NCBI RefSeq assembly: GCF_022267515.1
Contig: NZ_JAKFGB010000005.1
Coordinates: 289,725 to 353,724, forward strand
Reading direction: 5' to 3'
From: Rubinisphaera margarita
GTDB lineage: Bacteria > Planctomycetota > Planctomycetia > Planctomycetales > Planctomycetaceae
DNA length: 64,000 nt
Within the stretch, counting starts at the first letter, position 1; every line of letters starts with the position of its first letter. The position numbers and the translations under genes were made by a program. Shown one piece after another: positions 53,424 to 61,818 of this stretch. The notes under the pieces were generated by a model. That model saw only the letters and a program-made list of their open reading frames with translations. It did not search any database and was not told where the DNA came from.

Positions 53424-54027
53424 AGAAACCAATATGGTTCGAACCTTTCTACTCACGCCAGAAGAAATCCATATAATTCGGAAACGTAAGCGCCTCGGCC
53501 AATGGATACCGTTGTTGAGAAATCCTATTGAAACTTCAAGCCGACGTATCAGTGTTTCCATAATTGGATCGCTTCACGAACTTGCACTTGGGCAAATTTC
53601 AGTGGATCGCGATGGCTACACGCTCACCACGCAGGGAATACACCTTGATCACTCTTGTGACGAAACTTCCACAGGAGAATTTACGTCGTTCAGGATCTTC
53701 GAGAATAGGAGTAGGGTCGACGAGTTGCTTTATCTGTGGTATGAAAAATGCTATAGTGTTGCTTCGTTTAAGTATTCGGAAAATGAATCGGTGCTGGATG
53801 GGCTCGTGTTTATGATTGCTAGGGAAGGTGACGCTTCTTCATCTATTGCTATCGATTTGTCTAAGATTCCTTCTCGTTTTGGAGTCAATGAGCGGTGGGA
53901 AGCCCAGTGTGTCGATTGCCATCCGGACAAATTGCCTTCGTTGTTTAGTCGGCCTCTCAAGAAGAGTGTGCGAAGAAATGGGGTCTGGACCGCTTGGTCG
54001 AAAGGGGCTGATGTGGTTGAATGGTGA
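53416..54027 (+). CDS. Putative immunity protein for the JAB-like tip
   Basis: 203 aa from ATG 53416 (AAAGGAGAGAGAA upstream). It overlaps the JAB-like frame by 8 bases, so the two are translationally coupled. No named family recognised. The sequence includes PEEIHIIRKRKRLGQWIPLLRN, VASFKYSENESVLDGLVFMI and, near the end, WEAQCVDCHPDKLPSLFS. The last cysteine-histidine pair could bind metal. Location, size and low GC suit an immunity gene. It ends 152 bases before the left end of IS-B copy 2. The gene is given low confidence as to function but is clearly coding by composition. Confidence 0.5.
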   Translation: MTKETNMVRTFLLTPEEIHIIRKRKRLGQWIPLLRNPIETSSRRISVSIIGSLHELALGQISVDRDGYTLTTQGIHLDHSCDETSTGEFTSFRIFENRSRVDELLYLWYEKCYSVASFKYSENESVLDGLVFMIAREGDASSSIAIDLSKIPSRFGVNERWEAQCVDCHPDKLPSLFSRPLKKSVRRNGVWTAWSKGADVVEW

Positions 54028-54258
54028 CGAAATTCACTCACGATGTGTTTGCCATCTGTATTGTATGGCAAATGGAGCGTTTGCCGTATATTCGAAAGAT
54101 CACTTCGTCGGGAAAGGGATTCTGCGATAACGAGTATCGAGACTGCCGAGAAAGCTATAAGCGGCTACGAAACTAGAGCCAGTTTCATAACCCGTTCTCA
54201 GTGAACATCGAACGGGCACGGCGTGTGCATCTCGCTCCGGCAGAAAGGAGTTTTGCAC

Positions 54259-54636
54259 ATGTTACCACGATCCTGTCCCCAGGCAGGATCCAGGACGGAT
54301 TTGACCGCGTTTCTCAGCGATGACTGCTGGTTTCTCATTGAAGATTTCTTTCCCAATCAGCCCGTTTCCATCAAAGGAGGCCGGCCGGAACGAGAGAATC
54401 GCCTGTGCTTTGAAGGGATTCTCTGGGCGCTGACCACCGGAGCCCGCTGGAAAGATTTACCACCCCATTATCCTTCTTACACAACCTGCTGGAGACGGTT
54501 CAAACATTGGACTGAGTCCGGTGCCTTTCTCCTGGCATGGACGTCGATTCTGGAGTTGTGCCGGCAGATCGACGGGCTCGATACGACAACGCTCCTGGGT
54601 GACGCCACATTTTGTCCTGCGAAAAAAGGGGCCTGA
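54259..54636 (+). CDS. IS-B transposase first reading frame
   Basis: 125 aa from ATG 54259 (AAAGGAG eight bases upstream). It has the IS5-type N-terminus FLSDDCWFLIEDFFPNQPVS, GARWKDLPPHYPSYTTCWRRFKHW, and the first catalytic Asp in TTTLLGDATFCPAKKGA, where it ends. The rest of the enzyme lies in the -1 frame from 54612 on. The stretch GCGAAAAAAGGGG just before the stop is a heptamer-type slippery site (A AAA AAG), so a programmed -1 frameshift probably makes the full transposase, as in many IS elements. Copy 1 shows the same site. Confidence 0.75.
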   Translation: MLPRSCPQAGSRTDLTAFLSDDCWFLIEDFFPNQPVSIKGGRPERENRLCFEGILWALTTGARWKDLPPHYPSYTTCWRRFKHWTESGAFLLAWTSILELCRQIDGLDTTTLLGDATFCPAKKGA

Positions 54637-54938
54637 AGGTTGGCAAAACCAAGAGTAGCAAAGGCTCGAAGGCCATACTGCTCACCGATGCTCATGGTCT
54701 GCCGCTGGGTCTGCAGGTCGACAGTGCTTCTCCGCATGATGTCAATCTGATCGAACCATTGCTCCGAGGCTCGCTCCACTGGGTGATGCGAGCCCGGCGA
54801 TTTGTCTACGACACGGCCGCCGACTCCAGGCGTCTGCAGCGTCGGGTCAGGCTTTACGGTCCTCGTCTCATTGCCACCTACCGGCGACCGAGAAACGAAA
54901 AGCACGCCCGCCGACGCAAATCCCGTGATCAACGTTGA
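54612..54938 (+). CDS. IS-B transposase second reading frame, 3'-truncated
   Basis: It is read in the -1 frame relative to the first part: GLKVGKTKSSKGSKAILLTDAHGLPLGLQVDSA, then SPHDVNLIEPLLRG and the second Asp in RFVYDTAADSRR. It stops at the recombinase junction after SRDQR. Compared with copy 1 it lacks the final ~45 residues, which carry the DDE Glu (IERTFAW). It is therefore inactive even if the frameshift occurs. The listed start is an internal codon; real translation would come from the upstream frame. Confidence 0.7.
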   Translation: MSCEKRGLKVGKTKSSKGSKAILLTDAHGLPLGLQVDSASPHDVNLIEPLLRGSLHWVMRARRFVYDTAADSRRLQRRVRLYGPRLIATYRRPRNEKHARRRKSRDQR

Positions 54939-54939
54939 T

Positions 54940-55381
54940 ACGATCAGCGAGTTAGTTTTTTCACTCGCTTTCCTTGCCTGTTGTCGCAAAAACTCAGGAG
55001 TTTTTGCCAAATGGCTGGACACCCTTGAAACCATAGTGGTGTCTTTGTGCCCCATCAGCAGTGCGACCGAAATCGGGTCGACGCCTCCGCTCATGAGGGC
55101 TTCAGTCGCCCAGGAATGGCGAGCATCATAGGCAGTGACTCGAAAACCGACTTGTCGGAAATCCTCCGTAGACGCAGCACAATGGCGTTCTTCGTCCACG
55201 GTTCGCCTCGCTCATTCCGGAAGAGAGGGCCGTCCGAAACGCGAGTTGTTAGTCTTTGCCGAGAGAGAACTGCTTTCCAGAAAGCGAGCAGTACCAACCT
55301 TGGGTCTGCTTCCGGAAAAATGGCTTGGCAGGTCGTGCCATGAGTGAGCTCCTTTTCGTGCATTATTTCGTGCATGGACAA
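54940..55381 (-). pseudogene. Tyrosine recombinase (integrase) remnant, frameshifted
   Basis: Read on the minus strand: GPLFRNERGEPWTKNAIVLRLRRI, then after a shift FRQVGFRVTAYDARHSWATEALMSGGVDPISVALLMGHKDTTMVSRVSSHLAK. One T is missing near 55157-55164: restoring ATTTTCC would give LRRIFRQVGFRV, parallel to LRRIFEKLGFRV in the copy at 55717. The box-II ARHSW and LMGHKDT are present, but the nucleophile Tyr of RVYSHL is Ser (RVSSHL), so it is catalytically dead twice over. The N-terminal part is absent. It lies beside a tRNA-Val 3' fragment, as integrases do. Confidence 0.8.
55354..55374. repeat. Pair of TTTCGTGCA direct repeats, left cluster
   Basis: TTTCGTGCA occurs at 55354-55362 and 55366-55374, 12 bases apart. 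The same nonamer occurs at 55551-55559, 55574-55582 and 55586-55594, with a variant ATATCGTGCA at 55561-55570. The clusters flank the tRNA-Val fragment on both sides, as arm-type integrase sites flank an att core. Confidence 0.6.
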
Positions 55382-55423
55382 AACAATGCTTCGGAGCTGA
55401 TGCGAAAAAGTCTAGCTTTTCCG

Positions 55424-55469
<46 letters not shown>

Positions 55470-55550
55470 TAGGCCAATGTCTTGGAAAACACGGTTTTTC
55501 AAGCGGAATACCCGCTTTTGTGCTTCCATGAATTCCTTTTGATCAGCCGA

Positions 55551-55594
55551 TTTCGTGCACATATCGTGCATTATTTCGTGCATTATTTCGTGCA
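55551..55594. repeat. TTTCGTGCA direct repeats, right cluster
   Basis: Three exact TTTCGTGCA copies and one ATATCGTGCA lie within 44 bases, the last two 12 bases apart as in the left cluster. A small hairpin AAGCGG/CCGCTT (55501-55517) lies between this cluster and the tRNA fragment. Probably arm-type recombinase sites. Confidence 0.6.
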
Positions 55595-55716
55595 CTGATT
55601 TGCTGGTCGAGAGGTTCTGGACACCTTGTCAAATTGAATGTTCGCAGGAGCGCGGTCAGAGCGACAAAAAAATAGGGTGCGGGCAATTCATGTGACACGC
55701 TGGCAAGAGTCTATGA

Positions 55717-56010
55717 ATGTCAACTCGACAACGAAAGGCAATCTTCCGAAACGGACGCGGTCGGCCGTCGACGAAAGATGCGATCGTTTGCAGCCTGAGG
55801 CGTATTTTCGAGAAGCTGGGCTTTAGGGTCATTGCATATGGTGCTCGACATTCCTGGGCGACGGATGCATCGATGAAAGGAGGCAATGATCCGATTTCGG
55901 TTGCCTGTCTGATGGGCCATAAAGATACGACGATGGTTTCACGCGTCTACAGCCACCTCACGAAGAACCCTGAGCTTCTTCGAAGCCAAGCGATGAAGGT
56001 TGAGCGTTGA
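55717..56010 (+). pseudogene. Tyrosine recombinase C-terminal fragment
   Basis: 97 aa, only the last part of an integrase. It contains IFRNGRGRPSTKDAIVCSLRRIFEKLGFRV, the box-II ARHSWATDASM, LMGHKDTTMVSRVYSHLTKNPELL with the nucleophile Tyr kept. It is a paralogue of the minus-strand remnant (54940-55381) in inverted orientation. It lacks the core-binding domain and the first catalytic Arg region. It cannot act alone. It sits 258 bases before the HerA operon and may be the trace of the event that brought that operon here. Confidence 0.75.
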
Positions 56011-56228
56011 GCAGTGGATCACACTTTACTCCCTCTCATCGCCGTATCTCGCGTTCCCACTTCATTATCCGTTCATTACCACTGTCCCAACCATACCACA
56101 AACCCATGTAAAAAATGCGGGTAATACCGAGGCACCTTGAGCAGGGCCACGTTTTCAACTGAACCAATAAGCGGCTCGTTGAATTCACACAAAACCTGTC
56201 GTCTGCTACACTTACTTGCTTATCCCGC

Positions 56229-56248
56229 CACACACACACACACACACA
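56229..56248 (+). repeat. (CA)10 dinucleotide tract before the HerA start
   Basis: Ten CA units end 19 bases before the GTG at 56268, between any promoter and the ribosome site GAGGTAAG. Such tracts change length by slippage and can vary expression. No other comparable dinucleotide run is seen in the window. Confidence 0.8.
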
Positions 56249-56267
56249 ATTCCGCGAGGTAAGTCGG

Positions 56268-58379
56268 GTGAGCAATTTCGTCGATACACTGGGGAATCAG
56301 CTACAAGAGTCTCCGCTCACTGAAGAGTTGCAGAACGCTGGCCAGAGTCTGGGCAGATTCATCGATCCGGACGCCTACGTAGGCGAAGTGTTTTCGTTGA
56401 GCTACGACTCGGCATTAGTGCAGGTTCATGATTTCCACCGCAAGTCTGTGGGTGGCATTCCCGCGCTCTCATTCCTGATAGCTTCCCGCATAATGCCGAC
56501 CAATCAGGTCGACCCGCGGCAGGAAGACTCTTCAGTCATCCTGCTTCGAGTTCTTGACCACGCTGAGCTTCCAAATTCCGCAGAGGCGTTGCGAGTCAGG
56601 GTGGAAACCGCTCAACAAGTCAGCGGTGAACTTACCAAGAACTGGGACCATCGCGATGTGATGGACCCGACGACGGCACATATCCTGAGTTACGCAGGCG
56701 TTCGTTGCCGGGTTGTCGGGACTTTCTACATAAGTGACCTGGGTGACGAGGCGGACAACCGATTCGCATTAGCTTTCGGCTCAGACATCAGCAACTATTA
56801 CCCGAACCAGGGATTGAAAGTATTCAAACCAAAGGCGGAAGTTTTAGAGCGAATCGTGAATTATCGCGATTCCGATCCAGAGGATGAGAAGCCGAAGTTG
56901 GTAAACATTGGCACGATTCGATACGCCTCCACACATCGCCCTTTCCAAAAGATTGGTGATGTGACTTTCGGAATTACGCCAACCGATTTGCTTGGTCAAA
57001 AGACAGCCCTTTTCGGAATGACGCGGACAGGAAAATCCAACACGACCAAGATCATGCTGAAATCAATCTTTGCACTGCGTTGGGAGGACGATCCACTACG
57101 AATCGGTCAACTCGTTTTCGATCCGAATGGTGAGTACGCAAATGAAAACGTCCAAGATGCATCCAATAACCTTGCACCTGCGGCGATCAAGAATGTATGG
57201 GCTTGCGGGCCATCCGAGCAGCACAGTGAGTTAAAGAATGATGTCGAAACGTTCGGAATAACGCCGCACCCAAATGACCCAGATCGACATTTAATGCTGT
57301 TGAATTTTTATCTCGATGACAACCTTCAGATTGGCAAGTCAATAATCAACAGCGCACTGGCTGGCGACAATACCAAGTATATTTCCAATTATCGTGATGT
57401 CGTCTTTGATCCACCAGATGCCAATGACCGCTCGGCATCCACACGGTTCAAGCGACGCGTCCTTTGCCATCGAGCTTTGCTATACAAGGCTGGTTTCGAC
57501 CCGCCCAGCAACGTCAAGCCTCAAATCAAAGGAATGTTCAAGAAGGAACTCCTTGAAGCAATGGAAAACAGCCAAAGCGACAAGGCAAATGACTATGCTA
57601 CATGTGCCACCATCCTCCGCAAATCATCTCCTTCTTGGGCGGAAATCGCTCAAGCATGTGGGATTCTGCGAGACTTCATTGCTGACAATTCGTCCGGTTA
57701 CGCACAATTCGATCAAACCTACGTTCAAAGCAGCTCTTCTGGATCGTGGGCTGACGACGACCTGAAGAAGATTTTGGAGATGTTCGCCTATCCGAACGGA
57801 TCGCGATCTGTAGGGCGTGTTGAAGAACAACACACCCATACGACAAGTTCCGACTACGCGGAAGATATTTACACGGCTTTGGCTGCCGGAAAGTTAGTGA
57901 TCGTAGATCAGTCGAGCGGGAATCCAGAACTCAATAAATCTGCCGCAGATCGCGTCATCACACGAATATTCGAGGAGAACCAGACTCAGTTTCGAAGTGC
58001 AGAAACGCCACCGCAAATTCTTGTTTACGTCGAAGAGGCTCACAACATCCTCCCGCCAGCTACGGAACTTGACACTCAAGACATGTGGGTTCGCACCGCG
58101 AAAGAAGGCGCGAAGTACAACATTGGCTTGGTGTACGCGACGCAGGAAGTCAGCTCAATCCAGAAGAACATTCTGCGAAACACCTCGAACTGGTTCATCG
58201 GCCACCTGAACAACACAGACGAGACTCGGGAACTCCGAAAATTCTACGACTTCGCCGACTTTGAGGGGAGCATTCTCCGGGCTCAGGACAAAGGGTTTCT
58301 TCGCGTAAAGACGCTTTCCAATCCGTTCGTTGTTCCCGTACAAGTTGAACGTTTCCAGATCGACTCAACTGCGGAATAG
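56268..58379 (+). CDS. HerA-type ATPase/DNA translocase
   Basis: 703 aa from GTG 56268 (GAGGTAAG upstream). An N-terminal beta domain (~35-180, HAS-barrel-like: YVGEVFSLSYDSALVQV) precedes the motor. Walker A is GMTRTGKSN at ~250-258 and FDPNGEY follows. Walker B ILVYVEEAHNI lies at ~583-591. YATQEVSSIQKNILRNTSNWFIGHLNN is a sensor and arginine-finger region of the HerA/FtsK class. HerA forms a hexameric ring that moves along DNA, usually with NurA nuclease. The two next genes are a NurA-like nuclease (8 bases away) and a methyltransferase. In this context it probably powers a defence or restriction complex. Confidence 0.88.
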   Translation: MSNFVDTLGNQLQESPLTEELQNAGQSLGRFIDPDAYVGEVFSLSYDSALVQVHDFHRKSVGGIPALSFLIASRIMPTNQVDPRQEDSSVILLRVLDHAELPNSAEALRVRVETAQQVSGELTKNWDHRDVMDPTTAHILSYAGVRCRVVGTFYISDLGDEADNRFALAFGSDISNYYPNQGLKVFKPKAEVLERIVNYRDSDPEDEKPKLVNIGTIRYASTHRPFQKIGDVTFGITPTDLLGQKTALFGMTRTGKSNTTKIMLKSIFALRWEDDPLRIGQLVFDPNGEYANENVQDASNNLAPAAIKNVWACGPSEQHSELKNDVETFGITPHPNDPDRHLMLLNFYLDDNLQIGKSIINSALAGDNTKYISNYRDVVFDPPDANDRSASTRFKRRVLCHRALLYKAGFDPPSNVKPQIKGMFKKELLEAMENSQSDKANDYATCATILRKSSPSWAEIAQACGILRDFIADNSSGYAQFDQTYVQSSSSGSWADDDLKKILEMFAYPNGSRSVGRVEEQHTHTTSSDYAEDIYTALAAGKLVIVDQSSGNPELNKSAADRVITRIFEENQTQFRSAETPPQILVYVEEAHNILPPATELDTQDMWVRTAKEGAKYNIGLVYATQEVSSIQKNILRNTSNWFIGHLNNTDETRELRKFYDFADFEGSILRAQDKGFLRVKTLSNPFVVPVQVERFQIDSTAE

Positions 58380-58387
58380 GAGAGCCC

Positions 58388-59737
58388 ATGCCCTACGAAG
58401 GAGAATTTGCCGGATACCGATCTATTCGCAGAATCGCTGATACCGAGCGAGTACAGAAGCTACTCAATCGGTCAAAAGTTGCCAACGCCCAACAGAAGCA
58501 GTCCGTGCTGGAAGCAGAGCCTGCACCGGACGCGGTTACCGATCTACCAGCTTTCGTTTTGGCAATTGACGGTAGCTATCAGGAAGTCGACGTAAAGACA
58601 GGCTACCCGGGAGCGAAGGTTGGATATGTCACCGTTGCGAGCGTGCTGCTCGATCTCGCTGGAGTCAGCGAATTAGATGAAGCACGTCCCGTCGATCCGA
58701 AAGAGTTCCGTAAGACCGAACAGGCGAGCACAATCGACTCTGCACTGCCAGGCTCGAATGTAATTACGATCAATCAATCGGGCGCTCAAGAGTCGTTTCG
58801 ACAAGAGTTGTACGAAGTGTTCCACGATGTGATCCTTGATGACGATCAACGGATTCGCCTGTTGTCAACGTTTGAGGCACTCTTGGCTTACAAGCCGAAA
58901 TCAAAAACACAATCGTGTCCCTACTCCGAATCCGACGGTTGTGACGAGTCATTTGCGATCCCGAACGGTTGCACGCAATGTCCCAGCTGCAAGAAGCCGA
59001 TCTTTTCGACGGACGCGCTCCGCATCCACGAACGTTTCCGTGACGTGGGCACAAACGGCGAAGCATTCGGCCTCGTGATGCAGGTGTGGGAGCGAGTCTT
59101 GCTGATCCACATACTTCGTTGTTTTGAGCAGCAGGGGATTCTGGATCATGTTGGACGGCTGGCGTTCTTTCTGGATGGTCCTCTCGCACAGTTCGGTCCG
59201 CCTGCGTGGCTCAGCGCTGCAATCAGCTCAGAGTTGAAGAGGCTGAATAAGATTGTCCATGACAAAACGGGAAGTGATCTCTTGATCTTGGGCATCGAGA
59301 AAACCGGCAATTTCGTAACACATTTCGACGAGATCGATCAAACGGAGAATCCGGGTGAAGCTCGCTTTCCAAATCGATCCTATCTCTTGCTGACCGACAG
59401 CTACATCAAAGAACGAATCGCTTACTCTGAGAGCGACAAACGATACGGAGAAGATACGTACTTTGGACGGAAGTTCTTTTACAAATCTCAAAGCGGTGCG
59501 CGGATTGTCGCAAGCATGCCGTTCCTGAATGATGATCAAGACACATTGGACTCTGACGACATCGGCTTGTATCCGCAGTTCCCGACGATTTGCGCACTCT
59601 TGGATAAGTTGGTCTCCTCGCGCTACGAGAACGCGGTTTCACCATTGATCGCAGCGCACTCCCATGCCGCGATTCCTCTACACCTTGGCGCCAAGGTTCT
59701 AAAGCGTCTTGCGCAAGCGCTGATGGGAGATCGGTGA
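58388..59737 (+). CDS. NurA-domain nuclease with inserted zinc ribbon
   Basis: 449 aa. NurA hallmarks: FVLAIDGSYQEVD with the metal-binding Asp near residue 60, and LAFFLDGPLAQFGPPAWLSAAI near 258-278. A zinc-ribbon-like insert lies at ~177-200 (CPYSESDGCDE, then CTQCPSC). The C-terminal part holds FLNDDQDTLDSDDIGLYPQ and RLAQAL. NurA is a 5'-3' DNA exonuclease/endonuclease that works on a HerA ring. The start is 8 bases after the herA stop and its TGA overlaps the methyltransferase ATG (TGATG), so the three genes form one operon. The zinc insertion is unusual to me. Confidence 0.85.
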   Translation: MPYEGEFAGYRSIRRIADTERVQKLLNRSKVANAQQKQSVLEAEPAPDAVTDLPAFVLAIDGSYQEVDVKTGYPGAKVGYVTVASVLLDLAGVSELDEARPVDPKEFRKTEQASTIDSALPGSNVITINQSGAQESFRQELYEVFHDVILDDDQRIRLLSTFEALLAYKPKSKTQSCPYSESDGCDESFAIPNGCTQCPSCKKPIFSTDALRIHERFRDVGTNGEAFGLVMQVWERVLLIHILRCFEQQGILDHVGRLAFFLDGPLAQFGPPAWLSAAISSELKRLNKIVHDKTGSDLLILGIEKTGNFVTHFDEIDQTENPGEARFPNRSYLLLTDSYIKERIAYSESDKRYGEDTYFGRKFFYKSQSGARIVASMPFLNDDQDTLDSDDIGLYPQFPTICALLDKLVSSRYENAVSPLIAAHSHAAIPLHLGAKVLKRLAQALMGDR

Positions 59738-60840
59738 TGGAAGAGGTCTCTCGATTTAGTACGGCTGAAGGACGATGGTCGGGTGTTGGCCCGTACTATG
59801 CGATGTTCCCAACAACCTTCGCGGAACAAGTCGTGTTGAACCATACAGACGAAGGAGATGTCATCCTCGATCCTTTTGCTGGACGGGGAACTGGTCTCTA
59901 CAGCGCGGCAATTAACAACCGCCACGGCGTAGGAATCGAAATCAACCCCGTTGGGTGGGTCTACACGCGTGCAAAACTTCGTCCGGCACAAAAGAAGGAC
60001 GTGCTCACAAGGCTCGAAGAAATAGGCACGAACGCACATTACTACCGTCGTGCCGCAAAGAAGTTGCCGACCTTCTTTAAGCGGTGTTACACGCTTGAAG
60101 TGCGTGCCTTTCTTCTCACCGCACGCGCATGGTTGAACTGGCGTCAGTCCCGCACCGATTGGACGCTAATGGCCCTATTGCTGATTCACTTGCACGGCAA
60201 ACGTACGGATTCGTTGTCCAATCAAATGCGGCAAACAAAGTCGATGTCTCCACCCTATGCCATTCGTTGGTGGAAGGAAAATGATAAGAAACCACCGGAG
60301 CTTGACCCAGTTGATTTCATGTCCAAGAAGCTTGACTGGCGATACGCCAAAGGAACGCCGGATGTTGCCAGCAGCGAAGTGTACCTAGGTGACAGCGTGA
60401 CGCGACTACCATACGTTCAACAGAGTTTGAAAGCTTATGGGCCGGGCAATGCACAACTGCTCTTCACTTCACCGCCTTACTGTGGTGTAACCAACTATCA
60501 CTATGACCAGTGGCTTCGTCTCTGGTTGCTCGGCGGTCCAGAAAGGCCGGGGGCACAAGTTGACTCTCGACGCGGCAAATTCACGGATCGAGCCAAGTAC
60601 CGCGAATTGCTCAAACTGGTTTTCACGAAATCCAAAGAGTTGTTGGCTGGGGATGCAGTCGTTTATGTACGTACCGATAGTCGCGAACTCACTCGGTCAA
60701 TCACATGCGAAGTGCTGAGCGAAACATTCCCGGACAAGAAGTTGAAAGAATATCATAGCCCTTCACCGGAAAAAACTCAGACGGACTTGTTCATCCATTC
60801 GGCACCGAAGAACGGTGAGACTGACATTGTGCTTCAGTGA
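59737..60840 (+). CDS. DNA methyltransferase (N6A/N4C type)
   Basis: 367 aa from ATG 59737, which overlaps the nuclease stop. The SAM motif ILDPFAGRGTGLYSAAI lies near residues 43-59, followed by GVGIEINPVG. The catalytic motif LLFTSPPYCGVTNYHYDQW is near 242-260, with a long segment between them as target-recognition region. The order I-then-IV is that of alpha-type amino methyltransferases, and TSPPY fits N4-cytosine or N6-adenine transfer. With the HerA and NurA-type genes it suggests self-marking of host DNA and attack on unmarked DNA. The recognition sequence is unknown. Confidence 0.88.
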   Translation: MEEVSRFSTAEGRWSGVGPYYAMFPTTFAEQVVLNHTDEGDVILDPFAGRGTGLYSAAINNRHGVGIEINPVGWVYTRAKLRPAQKKDVLTRLEEIGTNAHYYRRAAKKLPTFFKRCYTLEVRAFLLTARAWLNWRQSRTDWTLMALLLIHLHGKRTDSLSNQMRQTKSMSPPYAIRWWKENDKKPPELDPVDFMSKKLDWRYAKGTPDVASSEVYLGDSVTRLPYVQQSLKAYGPGNAQLLFTSPPYCGVTNYHYDQWLRLWLLGGPERPGAQVDSRRGKFTDRAKYRELLKLVFTKSKELLAGDAVVYVRTDSRELTRSITCEVLSETFPDKKLKEYHSPSPEKTQTDLFIHSAPKNGETDIVLQ

Positions 60841-61407
60841 GTGCTTTCGCCGTTGTGCGTGAAACTGTCATGTTCTTTCGCTGTTGTTTGCACAACACAA
60901 CAAAAAAGCCGAATCGAAATTGATGCGACGCTGTGTTGCAATCAACTCTTGTCGATTTTCAAAGGTCGGGAGGGATCGAATGACCGGCAGGTTGAGGGCA
61001 CGCCGGATGTTGCGTATCTCGTTGATATCGAAAGTGCCCCATTCCGGGAATGGACCGATGACGAAGCCGTGTGTGACCTGCAACCAAAAAACCGAGCCAT
61101 TGGCCAAATACCGCACTGCGAAGTCAATACGCTTCGGGAAGCCAGATGGATAGATCCAAGAAATCGTGGCGGGGCCGTTATTCCTTGGTGATTACCCGAA
61201 CCTTTCGGATTCTCTCCGATTTTCCAAGTCGGCACATTTCCGTGCCGCTGCGTAGCTGCGACCGAGCGCGCATACTCAGTTCAGAGAAATCATGTTGAAG
61301 CCGGAGGGGAGATTGCCGAACAATGCTGAATCGATAGGATTCGAAGTTGAGATCACTGCGTTGAAAAGCGATTCGATGTATGAAGAGAGCAACTCCAAGG
61401 AACGCCT
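60841..61407. other. 567-base stretch without a confident gene
   Basis: The open frames here (for example 60841-61191) show no family features. One small frame from ATG 61058 reads MTKPCVTCNQKTEPLAKYRTAK and could be a zinc-ribbon remnant, but it is only ~31 codons. Probably decayed DNA between the defence operon and the next IS-B fragment. Confidence 0.4.
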
Positions 61408-61690
61408 GGAGTCGGCGGCTGTGTCGTAAATGTACCGCCGGGCTCGCATCACCCAGCGGAGCAAGCCTCGGAGCAATGGTTCGAACAGATTGACATCATG
61501 CGGAGAAGCACTGCGGATCTGCAAGCCCAGAGGGAGCGAATGAGCGTTGGTGAACAGCAGACCTTCGAGCCATTTTCTCTCGTGGATCTACCGTCATTCA
61601 GTCCCCGTTTCGTTCAGGACAGAAGGTGGTGTCCCGCAAGAGCGTTGTGGTGTCGAACGTTGCAATACCACAATCATCGGATGGTGGAAT
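61408..61690 (-). mobile_element. IS-B fragment, minus strand, degenerate
   Basis: Read on the minus strand it encodes pieces of the IS-B transposase: LDTTTL, then GLQIRSASPHDVNLFEPLLRGLLRW and RRYIYDTAADSRR. The frame is broken near 61590 and both ends are gone. This is the fourth trace of the same element within 13 kb, and the only one on the minus strand. Confidence 0.75.
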
Positions 61691-61745
61691 TTAGCCCACG
61701 GGTAATACGAGAAGTCGATCGCGGAATAAAAAGATATCTATACGC

Positions 61746-61774
61746 TTGAATGGTGGTTGGTTGTGCAGTACACT
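61746..61774 (+). promoter_or_regulatory. Putative sigma-70-type promoter of the small gene cluster
   Basis: TTGAAT (61746-61751) and TACACT (61769-61774) are separated by 17 bases, 45 bases before ATG 61819. The spacing is ideal for housekeeping sigma factor. By eye only. Confidence 0.45.
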
Positions 61775-61818
61775 CTTCGTAGGGAAGTCACTACCACCAT
61801 TTCTAAAGGAACAAGATC

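Larger units (their letters stand above)
54179..54938 (+). mobile_element. IS5-like element IS-B, copy 2, 3'-truncated
   Basis: Left end CCAGTTTCATAAC at 54179. Homology with copy 1 stops near 54936, so about 130 bp, including the catalytic Glu codon and the right inverted repeat, are lost. It runs directly into a tyrosine-recombinase remnant on the minus strand. The transposase has an undisturbed first part, but the element cannot move by itself. Confidence 0.85.

Noticed and set aside
54028..54130. Extra gene tail after the JAB immunity gene
   Set aside because: A frame ending near 54130 looks weakly protein-like, but it overlaps the immunity gene in another frame and has no start or motif.
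56268..60840. BREX, DISARM or Dnd-type system
   Set aside because: No PglZ, BrxL, DrmA/B or DndCDE proteins are present; only HerA, NurA and a methyltransferase.
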